From contig NZ_JAKRVY010000010.1 of assembly GCF_023638055.1 (NCBI RefSeq), positions 22,712-86,711 on the forward strand: a stretch of DNA of 64,000 nucleotides. Reading direction: 5' to 3'. This document shows positions 25,429-33,834 of this stretch, in pieces. The DNA comes from Natranaeroarchaeum aerophilus. GTDB taxonomy: Archaea > Halobacteriota > Halobacteria > Halobacteriales > Natronoarchaeaceae. The first letter of the stretch is position 1, and every line of letters starts with the position of its first letter. Under the pieces are notes generated by a model. That model searched no databases, had not been told where the DNA came from, and was given only the letters and a program-made list of their open reading frames with translations. The position numbers and the translations under genes were made by a program.

Positions 25429-26493
25429 TCACTGCTCACGCTCGACAACGAATCGGGTGAACTCCGCGAGCATCGACGCTTCCGGTTCCGCAAGGTCGGC
25501 GTCAGCAAGCTGGTCCCGCGCCTCGGCAGCGAGCGAGAGTGCGCGCTCGCGTGAGAACTCGATGCTGTCAGTTTGCTGGAGGATATCGATCGCCTCCAGT
25601 ATCTCCTCGTCGGTGTTCTCCTCTGCATTGAGGATCGTCCGGAGCCGGTCCGCGCGTTCCTCGCTCGCCGTTTCCAGCGCGTGGATCACGAGCAGCGTCT
25701 TTTTACCCTCTCGAATGTCGTTACCGAACTCTTTACCGAATTCACCCGCCTCGCCCAGCGAGTTCTCGATATCGAGGATGTCATCGCCGATCTGAAAGGC
25801 AACTGACATTAACTCCGCATAGCGAGCGACTGCTTGCTCGCGCTCGTCGGACTGGCCCGTAACGATCGCGGCCAACCGGGCAACGATCCGTCCCAGACAG
25901 CCAGTCTTGCACGCACACATCTCCAGATACTGCTCCCGGCTGACCTCGACACCGCCGTCGTTGTGCCAGCAGATATCGGTCCCCTGTCCCAGATGGGTCC
26001 GGTTGAGCTCCGCCATCAACATCTCGTAGAGAGCGAGCCTTGTACCGTTATCGAGGTCAGCAGGGTTCTGTGTGATAACTTTCAGCGGCATAAAATACAG
26101 CGCGTTTCCAGCGTTGAGCGCCACGTCGGTGCCATAGACGTGGTGCAGTGCCGGATCGCCGCGACGCATCGCGGCCCCGTCCTCGACGTCGTCGACGATG
26201 ATCGTCCCCGTATGAAGTATTTCGGGGATCGTCGCATAGGGAAGGTACGGTTCGTGGTCCTCACCAAAGCCCCTGACGAGCAACAGAAAGACGATCGCTC
26301 GCCATCGTTTTCCCCCGCGATCGAGCAGTTCCCAGACAGGATCTGACAGTGCCCGCTGGAGCGTCTCCGGATCGTACGCGTAGGTCGCCGGACCGAAAAA
26401 TTCCGTCAGGTACTCCTCGTCGATCCGTCGTGGGATCACCTCCTCGATCGCTTCGTCGACCACCGGCTGCCACTCGGCGAGCGTCTCCCGCAT
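25429..26493 (-). CDS. idsA: Geranylgeranyl/farnesylgeranyl diphosphate synthase
   Basis: Trans-prenyltransferase that condenses isopentenyl diphosphate to make the C20 or C25 chains of archaeal lipids. First aspartate-rich motif DDVED at 101-105, followed by GAAMRRGDPALHH; second motif GDDILDIENSLG near residue 245; basic GGKRWR at 60-65. Length 354 matches archaeal enzymes. Chain length is set by residues just before the first motif (HTGTIIV), which cannot be decided here. A TATA-like TTTTTACA at 26516-26523 gives leaderless spacing to the ATG. Divergent from the NAD-kinase-like gene. Confidence 0.93.
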   Translation of the reverse strand: MRETLAEWQPVVDEAIEEVIPRRIDEEYLTEFFGPATYAYDPETLQRALSDPVWELLDRGGKRWRAIVFLLLVRGFGEDHEPYLPYATIPEILHTGTIIVDDVEDGAAMRRGDPALHHVYGTDVALNAGNALYFMPLKVITQNPADLDNGTRLALYEMLMAELNRTHLGQGTDICWHNDGGVEVSREQYLEMCACKTGCLGRIVARLAAIVTGQSDEREQAVARYAELMSVAFQIGDDILDIENSLGEAGEFGKEFGNDIREGKKTLLVIHALETASEERADRLRTILNAEENTDEEILEAIDILQQTDSIEFSRERALSLAAEARDQLADADLAEPEASMLAEFTRFVVEREQ

Positions 26494-26515
26494 ACTCCAT
26501 CGGTCGCAACCGTAC

Positions 26516-26523
26516 TGTAAAAA
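26516..26523 (-). promoter_or_regulatory. TATA-like box of idsA
   Basis: Minus-strand TTTTTACA about 27 bases before the ATG at 26493. Confidence 0.55.
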
Positions 26524-26562
26524 GGTTCAGTTACACCGTCGCGACAAATCACGCAGCCTTTT

Positions 26563-27360
26563 GTGAAGCGTCCCGAAGGCGGAGGTATGGATTGCGGCCA
26601 CGGTGGCAATGTGATCGGGATCGTCGATCAGGATGGCACCGATGGTCTCGTCGATCGGATCACCGGAGCCGTTCAGGATGCCGGAGGATCACCGATCGTC
26701 GGAGCTGTCACGGAGCTGCTGGAAGCCGACCCGGACGGTATCGTTGCTCAGGGCAACTGTACGGTGCTCGATCTCGGCCGGACAGGAACGACTGTCCCGA
26801 TACTCCCGATCGACGCAGGACCGGGCGTTCGATCAGTTCCGGCTGACTCGCTCGAAAGTGCGATCAGCGAACTTGTTTCAGGGGAGTTCAATACGGTCGA
26901 ACAGTGTCGATACACCGTAACAGTCGGTGGAACTGACGCCGGTATTGCCGTCTCGGATGCCATGCTCGTTACCGAGGAGCCAGCCCGAATCTCGGAGTAC
27001 AGCATCCACACGAAGAGCAACCGGGTGACACAGTTCCGCGCTGATGGCGTCGTGGTCGCCACTCCGACCGGCTCGCACGGCTACGCGGCCGCCGCAAGAG
27101 GCCCAATGCTCGCTCCAGGAACTGGCGTCGTGGCCGTCCCGATCGCACAGTTCGCGACCGATCGGGACAGTTGGGTCCTCGGCACGGGTGAGCCAGTCAC
27201 CCTCCGCGTAGAGCGCGACGACGGGCCGGTGGAACTACTCGTCGATGACCGACGATACGGGCACGTTGCGCCCGGTGTAGACGTCACACTGACCCCAGGA
27301 GTACCGCTCCAACTCGCAGTGGTCACCGAAAGCGAACCCTACTGGGTCGACGATCAGTAG
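26563..27360 (+). CDS. NAD-kinase-like protein lacking the GGDG motif
   Basis: 265 residues from GTG; an ATG at 26587 with GGAGGT directly before it is the alternative. The C-terminal NAD-kinase beta domain is recognisable: ATPTGSHGYAAAARGPML corresponds to the TPTGSTAYxxSAGGP motif, and DDRRYG and VDVTLTPGVPL to later strands. In the N-terminal Rossmann half the catalytic GGDGT loop is absent; VAQGNCTVLDLG stands in its place. So it probably lacks normal ATP-NAD kinase activity or uses another mechanism. It may be a regulator or substrate-binding paralogue; a complete NAD kinase should exist elsewhere in the genome. Confidence 0.75.
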   Translation: MKRPEGGGMDCGHGGNVIGIVDQDGTDGLVDRITGAVQDAGGSPIVGAVTELLEADPDGIVAQGNCTVLDLGRTGTTVPILPIDAGPGVRSVPADSLESAISELVSGEFNTVEQCRYTVTVGGTDAGIAVSDAMLVTEEPARISEYSIHTKSNRVTQFRADGVVVATPTGSHGYAAAARGPMLAPGTGVVAVPIAQFATDRDSWVLGTGEPVTLRVERDDGPVELLVDDRRYGHVAPGVDVTLTPGVPLQLAVVTESEPYWVDDQ

Positions 27361-27433
27361 GACGTATCAAATCAGGTCGATTGACGGGAGTAGATTGGAA
27401 AAACTCTAATGGGTTAACCACTGTGTGTGAGAT

Positions 27434-27868
27434 ATGGACCCGAATTCGTTGCTCGGCCCGGTAGATCTGCTGTTGCCGTATATAGAGGAGGTGCTACTGG
27501 TACTGGTGCTGGTCAATGGACTGACGCGACTCGTCGCCCAGCGACAGTACAAATCACAATACGAGGAAGGGGGAGCCGAGGCAATCGTTCGCCATCCCGT
27601 TCATGCGGCCTCGAACGTCCTCCTGTTGCTCGGGACGTTTTATTATCTGACGGTGACTTTCCACGCAGGCGTCCTGCTGACGATCCTCGTGATCGGACTC
27701 TTCTTCACGGATTTCTTCGAGTTCGAGGCTCGGCTCGCCGAAGCCCGACGTGAAGCGAAGATAGAACTTCCCAAAGGAGCGCTGGCAGCATGGGGACTCG
27801 TCTTCCTCTACGTTTCCTATCGCAGCCTCTTTTTCGTCGTCCAGCCGATCTGGGAGAGCATCGTCTAG
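27434..27868 (+). CDS. Four-helix membrane protein, unknown function
   Basis: 144 residues with helices at about 11-33, 57-74, 76-95 and 116-138. Between helices 1 and 2 the text VAQRQYKSQYEEGGAEAIVRHPVH is conserved-looking; helix 4 is preceded by RREAKIELPKG. I recall similar haloarchaeal proteins only as uncharacterised families. It is convergent with 27887-28549 and one gene away from the bc-complex operon, which might hint at a respiratory link, but this is only position. Confidence 0.75.
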   Translation: MDPNSLLGPVDLLLPYIEEVLLVLVLVNGLTRLVAQRQYKSQYEEGGAEAIVRHPVHAASNVLLLLGTFYYLTVTFHAGVLLTILVIGLFFTDFFEFEARLAEARREAKIELPKGALAAWGLVFLYVSYRSLFFVVQPIWESIV

Positions 27869-27886
27869 GCGTGGTCGTTGGGGGTT

Positions 27887-28549
27887 TCAGACATTTTCAT
27901 CCGAGCCGAGCAGTGCCTCCGCGATCCGGGCACAGACGTACGCGACGGCGTTCGTGACGTGGAGACACACGAGGATCAGTAGTCCCCCGATCGGAACCGC
28001 AAGTGCCGCCTCGGGGAGAGTGTTGATGGTCCATGCGATCGGTTCGCCGTTGACCGTACCGAACTCGACTCGATGGGGATAATGAAGCGGAGCGGTCGCC
28101 ATCTGTACGGCACTGACCAGCCCGACGATCAGCACGAGACCGACGATTCCGGTCCAGAGTTTCATCGTCACGAAACTCAGTCCCCGCCACGTCGACGGAG
28201 CGTCAACGTAGCGCGTCACTGTCGCGAGTACGCCACTACCAGTTCTGTCAACGTCACCAGCAGGACCTAACGACGTCGACAACAGCGCGTTGGCCAGCCG
28301 CCGCTCGAGTTCGGCAAACAACCGGACGAGACCGATCGTCGCTGCCAGCACGGCGACGCCGACAACTACGACGGAAAGCACCAGTCCGAACGTGAGGCCG
28401 AAGCCGACAAACAGGTAGTATATCAGTCCGAGTGGAAACGCCAGCAGCAGATACAGCAGATGCCGATACGTCTGGCGCTCAAAGACGAGACCTACGGTTC
28501 TGGAGAGCCAGCCACTGCCGGAGGATGTTGAGCTATCGACGGGTGACAT
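27887..28549 (-). CDS. Putative sensor-type membrane protein
   Basis: 220 residues, four membrane helices in two pairs (about 31-50/53-72 and 133-155/184-205). The sequence TYRHLLYLLLAFPLGLIYY and the second half with an extracellular loop (YPHRVEFGTVNGEPIAWTI) match the putative-sensor domain often fused to bacterial histidine kinases or found alone in haloarchaea. No kinase or output domain is attached. Function unknown. Confidence 0.75.
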   Translation of the reverse strand: MSPVDSSTSSGSGWLSRTVGLVFERQTYRHLLYLLLAFPLGLIYYLFVGFGLTFGLVLSVVVVGVAVLAATIGLVRLFAELERRLANALLSTSLGPAGDVDRTGSGVLATVTRYVDAPSTWRGLSFVTMKLWTGIVGLVLIVGLVSAVQMATAPLHYPHRVEFGTVNGEPIAWTINTLPEAALAVPIGGLLILVCLHVTNAVAYVCARIAEALLGSDENV

Positions 28550-28648
28550 ACCGTATACGTGTCACCCGTCAGACATAGGTGTTTTCCACGAACTGTGTCG
28601 GAGATCAGACTGCCGATCAACGCAAGTCGACGGTGAGAGAAAAGCGAC

Positions 28649-28918
28649 CTAGTTGGCGTTCCGCTCTTCGACTGCCGCGGTCAACTCCTTGTACGCAGGG
28701 ATGACAACCCAGAACGCTAGCGTTCCGAGGATCATAAACCAGAACATTCCGTCCATCAGCATGATACCCATCGCGTCGAACGTGCTCGGATCCGTCGGGG
28801 CAGCCTCGGTAAACTGCGGTCCCTCAAAGCTAGAGGTCCGGTACCAGCCCGCGAGGATCATCCACAGCATGGCGGCGCCACTGAACGTCGCCAGCCCCTT
28901 GATGAACTCGTCAGCCAT
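28649..28918 (-). CDS. Small two-helix membrane protein of the bc-complex operon
   Basis: 89 residues with helices at about 13-30 and 48-70 and a short charged tail. It overlaps the upstream gene by 8 bases and ends the operon that contains cytochrome b and Rieske genes, so it is likely an accessory subunit or assembly protein. No cofactor ligands are visible. I cannot name the family beyond its conserved haloarchaeal position. Confidence 0.75.
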   Translation of the reverse strand: MADEFIKGLATFSGAAMLWMILAGWYRTSSFEGPQFTEAAPTDPSTFDAMGIMLMDGMFWFMILGTLAFWVVIPAYKELTAAVEERNAN

Positions 28919-29225
28919 TACCTGTATCTTGGTTGGTGTCGTCTTTAGCGTTTCCCATTGCTTCGGGCTGAAAGCGAGTCGAGAATACGTAGACGACGCC
29001 GCCGAAGGCGATCAAACCGATACCAAGCAGTGCAGTGATAACGTTGACATCCTCCGTCTCGGCGGTCGCCTGATCAGTGGCGCTGTCGAGCACCAGAAAC
29101 CCGCCGACGACGAGTCCGATCGCGATCAACATCGAAAACACCGTCACGACCTTGTAGATCTCCATCGGAACAAGGACATCACGTTGCAGGGACGCGCGGT
29201 CGTCCGGCGCGTTCGAGTCGGCCAT
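28911..29225 (-). CDS. Small two-helix membrane protein of the bc-complex operon
   Basis: 104 residues. A hydrophilic N-terminus (DDRASLQRDVLVPMEIYKVV) leads to helix 1 (about 29-50), an acidic loop and helix 2 (about 67-86), ending in a Gln/Asp-rich tail. Follows the cytochrome b C-terminal gene by 31 bases and overlaps the next gene by 8. Probably an accessory subunit; no catalytic residues. Confidence 0.75.
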   Translation of the reverse strand: MADSNAPDDRASLQRDVLVPMEIYKVVTVFSMLIAIGLVVGGFLVLDSATDQATAETEDVNVITALLGIGLIAFGGVVYVFSTRFQPEAMGNAKDDTNQDTGNG

Positions 29226-29256
29226 ACCTAGAAGGAGATCCGGAACGAGAAAAGGG

Positions 29257-30030
29257 TTATCGTGGCGGTCGAAGCCGGTAGTACCGACGGTTCAGGTTGT
29301 ACATGTACCCCTCCTGCATCGCCTTCAAAACGGAGTAGGTAATCACCCCCGAGACGATCGGCACGATGAACACAAGATCGAACAGTAGCGTTGCGGTCAT
29401 CATCGGAACGCGCTCGGCGATGATGTTGTCGATTGCAAGCGCGCTCCAGGTGAACGAGTACATGACGCCGGTCATCCCGAGCGCGGCCCAGAACGGCTCC
29501 TCTACGGGGCGTCGCGCACTCCCCTTGTTCAGGAACGGGACGAGGAAGATCAGGCCGATGATCGGCGCGTGAACGAGGACGCCGAACGTGTCCGACTGCA
29601 TCAGGCGCTCGCCGCCCAGAATCGCCAGTTCGGGGTTGAGCGGGTCGGTCTGAAGCAGGCCGAACGACCAGTACAGATACCAGTCGGGCAGGATGACCGC
29701 GGGGGTCGTACTCGGGTCCGCCGGATCCCCGAAGTGGGGCGGCATCGTCGCCGACAGGAAGATGATAATCCCGATGAAGAAACTCGTGATCGCCAGATTC
29801 CGGATGGTTTCGTGTGGCCATGCCGGGAAGCCGAGCACATCGCGCTCGACGTAGTCCGACTCCTGGCGCAGGTCCTGGTCCTCTCGTCGGGCCCGCTCGA
29901 AGTACTCGTAGGTCAGCCGGGAGAGCCCCTGCGTGCGCTCCTTGCGATTGCGCCACGTGGGTGTCTCGTCGTCCGGCGGCACGATGCCTGTTCCGCTTCC
30001 GTCCGCTCGTGTCTCTTGATCCTCTGACAT
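29257..30030 (-). CDS. petD: Cytochrome b C-terminal subunit (subunit-IV-like)
   Basis: 257 residues. After a hydrophilic N-terminus of about 80 residues come three to four membrane helices. The quinol-oxidation-site motif is PDWY (ILPDWYLYWSFG), the Asp form of the PEWY motif, followed by PIIGLIFLVPFLN. This half of cytochrome b is a separate gene, as in b6f complexes. The gene follows petB by 4 bases. The Asp variant is known from several menaquinone-using lineages, which fits haloarchaea. Confidence 0.9.
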   Translation of the reverse strand: MSEDQETRADGSGTGIVPPDDETPTWRNRKERTQGLSRLTYEYFERARREDQDLRQESDYVERDVLGFPAWPHETIRNLAITSFFIGIIIFLSATMPPHFGDPADPSTTPAVILPDWYLYWSFGLLQTDPLNPELAILGGERLMQSDTFGVLVHAPIIGLIFLVPFLNKGSARRPVEEPFWAALGMTGVMYSFTWSALAIDNIIAERVPMMTATLLFDLVFIVPIVSGVITYSVLKAMQEGYMYNLNRRYYRLRPPR

Positions 30031-30034
30031 TGTT

Positions 30035-30844
30035 TTAGTGTGGCTCCGCGATCCCCTGCATCCAGACGATTCCGACGTGTAGCGCGATCAGCGCCGTGAC
30101 GACGAACGGCAGGATGAACACGTGCATAATATACATTCTCATTAACGTCGGTTGGCCCATCTCGAACCCGCCGAAGATGAGCAGCGCCGCCCATTCACCA
30201 ACAAGCGGCACTGACATCGCCATCTCAACCCCGATCTGCCCGGCCCATAGCGAGAGCTGGTTCCACGGCAGGAGGTAGCCGCTGAAGCCGAACAGGAGCA
30301 AGAGGAGGATCAACACGACGCCGATGATCCAGTTGACCTCGCGGGGCTCCTTGTACGCGCCCGTGAAGTAGACGCGCAGCATGTGCAAGAACACGGCGGC
30401 AACCATGAACTGGGCCGCCCAGCGGTGGATGCTCCGGAGCATGAACCCGAAGTTTAGCTCGGCCATAATGAACAACATCTGGTTGTACGCGACCGAGGCT
30501 TCCTCGCCCGCCGTCGCGGGCGCGTAATAGAAGCCAAGCAGGGCACCTGTTATCGCCAACACGACGTACGCGATGATCGATAACGAACCCAGTGAGTATA
30601 ACGGATACCAGTACCAGAACTTGTTGTCCAGGTTGTACTGTTCCGTGTGGCTCTTGGGCATCTGCATGTTCATCTTGTAGTACTGGTCTTCCAGTAGCTC
30701 AAGATAGTCCACGACCCGAAGTCGCTTGTCGAGCCACATCAGGGTGAACAGATACGTCTTCTCGATCAGCGAGAGCTCCTTGTTGTCAAGCCACTCGCCG
30801 TGATCGAACTCGTCTTTCTTTTGCAGACTCATACTAGTTCCCAC
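30035..30844 (-). CDS. petB: Cytochrome b N-terminal subunit (b6-like)
   Basis: 269 residues, four main membrane helices carrying the two b hemes. Heme ligand pairs are seen in SIHRWAAQFMVAAVFLHMLR (two His 14 apart) and in YIMHVFILPFVVTALIALHV (again two His 14 apart). The quinone-site region FSGYLLPWNQLSLWA is typical. The N-terminal 70 residues are hydrophilic and longer than in plant b6. Overlaps the Rieske gene by 11 bases. Works with the Rieske protein and petD to pass electrons from menaquinol. Confidence 0.94.
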   Translation of the reverse strand: MGTSMSLQKKDEFDHGEWLDNKELSLIEKTYLFTLMWLDKRLRVVDYLELLEDQYYKMNMQMPKSHTEQYNLDNKFWYWYPLYSLGSLSIIAYVVLAITGALLGFYYAPATAGEEASVAYNQMLFIMAELNFGFMLRSIHRWAAQFMVAAVFLHMLRVYFTGAYKEPREVNWIIGVVLILLLLLFGFSGYLLPWNQLSLWAGQIGVEMAMSVPLVGEWAALLIFGGFEMGQPTLMRMYIMHVFILPFVVTALIALHVGIVWMQGIAEPH

Positions 30845-31697
30845 CCGGTAGGACCGAATCTCCCGGTCGGGGGAGTGCGGTGTACTGTTGCTCGGTGATG
30901 CTGTACGGGTCGTACACCGACTGGTGACAGTTGCAGTAGATCATGTTCTCCGCGCCGAACTGTCGGGACTCGCCAAGCACACGGAAGCCGGGGACACAAC
31001 AGTAGTGCGTACACTGGTTGAGGTTGGCGATGAACCCCTGGTCCGTCGACCCCTCGATCCACTCGTCGTCCTGAGCCGCCTCCTCGACTTCCGGGCTCCG
31101 GATGAGAAGTACCGGCAGCCGGTCAGCCGGGGAGAGCCCTTCGGAACGCCAGTTGACCAGCGCGGGTTTCCCGGCACCTGCATCGCCGACGACCGTATCG
31201 TAATCGTCGTAGTCAGCGAAGTCGTCGACGTGGACGCGATCGCCGCCCTCCACTTCCTCGTTTTGCCAGTCGATCTGGGTCGCGCCGACGTATCGGAAGT
31301 AGTTGTCACGGTCCTCTCGGGGATCCACTGCAGGGCTCGTCTGGGAGCCACAGTACTGGAACCACGTCGTCGAGTAGTTGACGCCACCGATCTCCTGTTC
31401 CGCGGTTGCGACATCGTCGGGGCCCTCGGCTTCCTCGACGTCGGGCCAGATTCCGCGCACGTAGCCTTCGTCGTCGACTTCAAGTGGAATCTGTGGCATC
31501 CCACGGGGGGCAGGGCCACTGACCAGTTCGTTACCTCTGTACACCGTCGTCCCGCCACCTGCTCCCGTCTGGGACGTCATGGAGTCGACGCTCACCGCAG
31601 TGGTGACGCCGATCCCCGAGAGCGCAGCGCTCCCGACGACGCCTTTGACGAAGCGGCGGCGACCGGATTCGACCGGATATTTGTCGCTATCTGGCAT
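30834..31697 (-). CDS. petA: Rieske iron-sulfur protein, Tat-exported
   Basis: 287 residues. Twin-arginine signal (GRRRFVKGVVGS), which is usually kept as the membrane anchor. The 2Fe-2S ligands are in CTHYC and CNCH (about 247-274), with the extra cysteines that form the disulfide in Rieske proteins. A long insert of about 140 residues precedes the cluster domain. Cytochrome c1 is absent from the operon; the neighbouring halocyanin is the likely electron acceptor. Confidence 0.94.
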   Translation of the reverse strand: MPDSDKYPVESGRRRFVKGVVGSAALSGIGVTTAVSVDSMTSQTGAGGGTTVYRGNELVSGPAPRGMPQIPLEVDDEGYVRGIWPDVEEAEGPDDVATAEQEIGGVNYSTTWFQYCGSQTSPAVDPREDRDNYFRYVGATQIDWQNEEVEGGDRVHVDDFADYDDYDTVVGDAGAGKPALVNWRSEGLSPADRLPVLLIRSPEVEEAAQDDEWIEGSTDQGFIANLNQCTHYCCVPGFRVLGESRQFGAENMIYCNCHQSVYDPYSITEQQYTALPRPGDSVLPGGN

Positions 31698-31699
31698 GT

Positions 31700-32095
31700 T
31701 TATTTCTTGTAATACGGGTAAACTGCTCGTTTGAACTGCTCGACTGCGCCGTCTCCGAGCTCCTGGCCGTCGGCGTCTTCCTCGTTAATGTAGAGATCCT
31801 CCCACTTGCGGCGTCGCTTCTTGACGATCATCACGTCCGGCAGGAACTCCTTGCGATAGAGCGCAAGAATAAAAGCGAGATCGATGAAGATCAGCGCCAG
31901 AATCGTGCCAAGGAACATGTTACCGGGGTCGGGATCGGCACCGCGTGCCCAGCCCTCGATGAGCCCGAAGGTGAAGATGCCGACGAAGACGATTTCAATG
32001 ATCGTCAGCAGAACGATCGCGAGCGCGGCAGCCGTGCTCTCGCGGGGCTGCTCGTAGCGGTGAATGTCGCCGTAGGAACTTCCTGTTGATGACAT
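31700..32095 (-). CDS. Small two-helix protein of the bc-complex operon
   Basis: 131 residues, helices at about 22-46 and 60-80, then a basic stretch KKRRRKWEDLYI and an acidic tail. It sits 2 bases before the Rieske start and 3 bases after the halocyanin gene. The conserved position suggests an accessory or assembly subunit of the bc complex. Function unknown; I recall it only as a haloarchaeal domain of unknown function. Confidence 0.75.
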   Translation of the reverse strand: MSSTGSSYGDIHRYEQPRESTAAALAIVLLTIIEIVFVGIFTFGLIEGWARGADPDPGNMFLGTILALIFIDLAFILALYRKEFLPDVMIVKKRRRKWEDLYINEEDADGQELGDGAVEQFKRAVYPYYKK

Positions 32096-32098
32096 TGG

Positions 32099-32776
32099 TC
32101 AGTCCTTTTTGTTGGGGTAACTCGTGTTTGCCGATTCGCCGTACTTGAGCACGTAGAACGTGAACACGAAGGTCACGAAGATCGCGGCGAACGTCGCCAT
32201 ACCAATGAAGTGCTTTTGTACGGGGACGCCGATCGCGTGGGGATCGACCTCGGTCGGTCCCTGTGCCGCCGCGCCTCCAGCGTCTTCCGTGACGGTAAGC
32301 GTCGCATCCATCCCGGCCGCAACGTGGGGCTCACAGACGTACTCGTAGGTGCCCTCTTCCTGGAAGGTGTGTTCGTGCTCGAAGCCGGTATCCTCGATCG
32401 GTTCGTGACCCTCCCACTCGTCGGGCCCGCTCTGGACCGCGATGTTGTGAGTGTCCGACTCCCAGATGAATTCGACCGTCGTGCCCGGCTCGATCGTCAG
32501 ATCGTCCGGATCGAAGACGTTGTTCCCGTCCGGCCCGACGATCACCGTCTCCGTGGTAGCCTCGTCGCCGTTCTCGGCTGCGCCGTTTGCCTCCTCACCG
32601 TTTTCTTCCGCACCGTTCTCCTCCTCGCCGTTCTCCTCGTCGTCCTCCTCCTGCAGCGAAGACACGGCGGAGTACGCATCGCGACCGTCGGCCGCGGCTG
32701 TCGTACCGACTGCGCTAACAGCGGCCGCGCCAGCCGACGCGCCGGTGGCCGTCCTCAGAAAGTCCCGCCTGTTCAT
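32099..32776 (-). CDS. Halocyanin-like copper protein of the bc-complex operon
   Basis: 225 residues. Tat signal (NRRDFLRTATG), an E/N/G acidic linker (about 40-75), a plastocyanin-like copper domain with ligands His (SDTHNI) and Cys-His-Met (YVCEPHVAAGM), and a C-terminal helix (MATFAAIFVTFVFTFYVLKY). Encoded second in the operon, so it can take the place of cytochrome c1 as electron acceptor from the Rieske protein. Paralogue of 24693-25376, with which it shares a nearly identical copper-domain DNA segment. Confidence 0.92.
   Translation of the reverse strand: MNRRDFLRTATGASAGAAAVSAVGTTAAADGRDAYSAVSSLQEEDDEENGEEENGAEENGEEANGAAENGDEATTETVIVGPDGNNVFDPDDLTIEPGTTVEFIWESDTHNIAVQSGPDEWEGHEPIEDTGFEHEHTFQEEGTYEYVCEPHVAAGMDATLTVTEDAGGAAAQGPTEVDPHAIGVPVQKHFIGMATFAAIFVTFVFTFYVLKYGESANTSYPNKKD
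32295..32556 (-). repeat. Duplicated copper-domain segment, copy 2
   Basis: Partner of 24865-25126; same strand, offset 7430, no gaps seen, identical over the first 113 bases. Confidence 0.85.
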
Positions 32777-32838
32777 ACACGCAAAGTTCAGGATTGGGTT
32801 TGCTTAAACCCACCGATGAATCCGCCAAAGCGAGGGGT

Positions 32839-33741
32839 TTAATCACCGTTTCGGTTCCGTTCTCGAACCGGCCGCAGTTGTGCATCGGGATCCTCGATCG
32901 GCAGGAAATCCGGGCGCTCGCCGTCTTCCAGACCGATCGAACGAAGCCGCCCCCTGTACTCCTCGGACCGGAAGCGATCGGAGAGCCGAGCGTTCGCCAC
33001 GGTGACGAACAGAAAGAGCGCGATAACACCGAAGGCGAATCCCGCGACACCAGTGATCAGCGCCGTCCCCTGCCCGCCGCTGCCAGTGACTCCGAAGTAC
33101 AGCGACACACCGATCAGCCCAACAGCAGCGAGCAACTGCGCGCCGGCGATCAACTGGATCATCAGGTTCCCGATCTCGCTGCTCTGTTCGGGCACTTCGT
33201 CGGGATGTGGGAGCAGGAAGTCACCCTCCGGTGGGATCTGCGGATCGTACTCCTCCATCGAGCACAGCGCGATACTGGGTTTGACGTCACGAAGAACAGT
33301 GCCGGTCCCCTCAACGCCGCCGTCCGGATAGATCAACGCGTAATCCTGATCGGAGTACGCAAGCAGCAGTTCATCGCCTTCGCCCGCATCGACGCGTTCG
33401 AGTACGGCAAACACCTCACGTTGTGCGATCCTCGCGAGCAGTTCCTGTTCGACGCGGTCGATCAGCTCCGCGCCCGTGATCCACGAGTCTGCGTCGAACG
33501 CCGCCTCCCACTCATCGACCGACATCTCCGCCATGTCGGACGGGCCGAAATCGTCGAAGTCGTACTGGGACTCGATTTCGGCGAGGAGCTCCTCATCGGT
33601 CGGCTCGTCGCCGTCAGGGGCCGCGTTGCTGGTGGTGTCCACGTCACTATCGGTCTCGATCTCTTCGGCGTCCGCCGACTCCTGAACGTCGGACCGATCA
33701 GCGTCGCCCTCGGTGTCGGGTGACGTCGATGAGTCAGCCAT
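32839..33741 (-). CDS. Acidic membrane protein heading the bc-complex operon
   Basis: 300 residues from ATG 33741; a longer in-frame extension to 34158 lies antisense to another gene and is rejected. The first 70 residues are Asp/Glu/Ser/Thr-rich. A soluble domain (about 75-185) has ELLARIAQREVFAVLERVD and VLRDVKPSIALCSMEEYD. Two membrane helices (about 208-230 and 235-258) and a basic tail follow. The gene is 62 bases upstream of the halocyanin gene and divergent from 33835. Family unnamed; accessory role in the bc complex is inferred from position. Confidence 0.8.
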   Translation of the reverse strand: MADSSTSPDTEGDADRSDVQESADAEEIETDSDVDTTSNAAPDGDEPTDEELLAEIESQYDFDDFGPSDMAEMSVDEWEAAFDADSWITGAELIDRVEQELLARIAQREVFAVLERVDAGEGDELLLAYSDQDYALIYPDGGVEGTGTVLRDVKPSIALCSMEEYDPQIPPEGDFLLPHPDEVPEQSSEIGNLMIQLIAGAQLLAAVGLIGVSLYFGVTGSGGQGTALITGVAGFAFGVIALFLFVTVANARLSDRFRSEEYRGRLRSIGLEDGERPDFLPIEDPDAQLRPVRERNRNGD

Positions 33742-33803
33742 TATCCCGAGTTGGGCCGCCCGAGACATACGTTTTCCGCCATCGATTTCGGACCTTTCGC
33801 GCC

Positions 33804-33811
33804 ATTTAACA
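33804..33811 (+). promoter_or_regulatory. TATA-like box for the gene at 33835
   Basis: ATTTAACA about 27 bases before ATG 33835; supports the shorter start. Confidence 0.5.
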
Positions 33812-33834
33812 CTCCGTCCTCCCAAGAGCAGACG

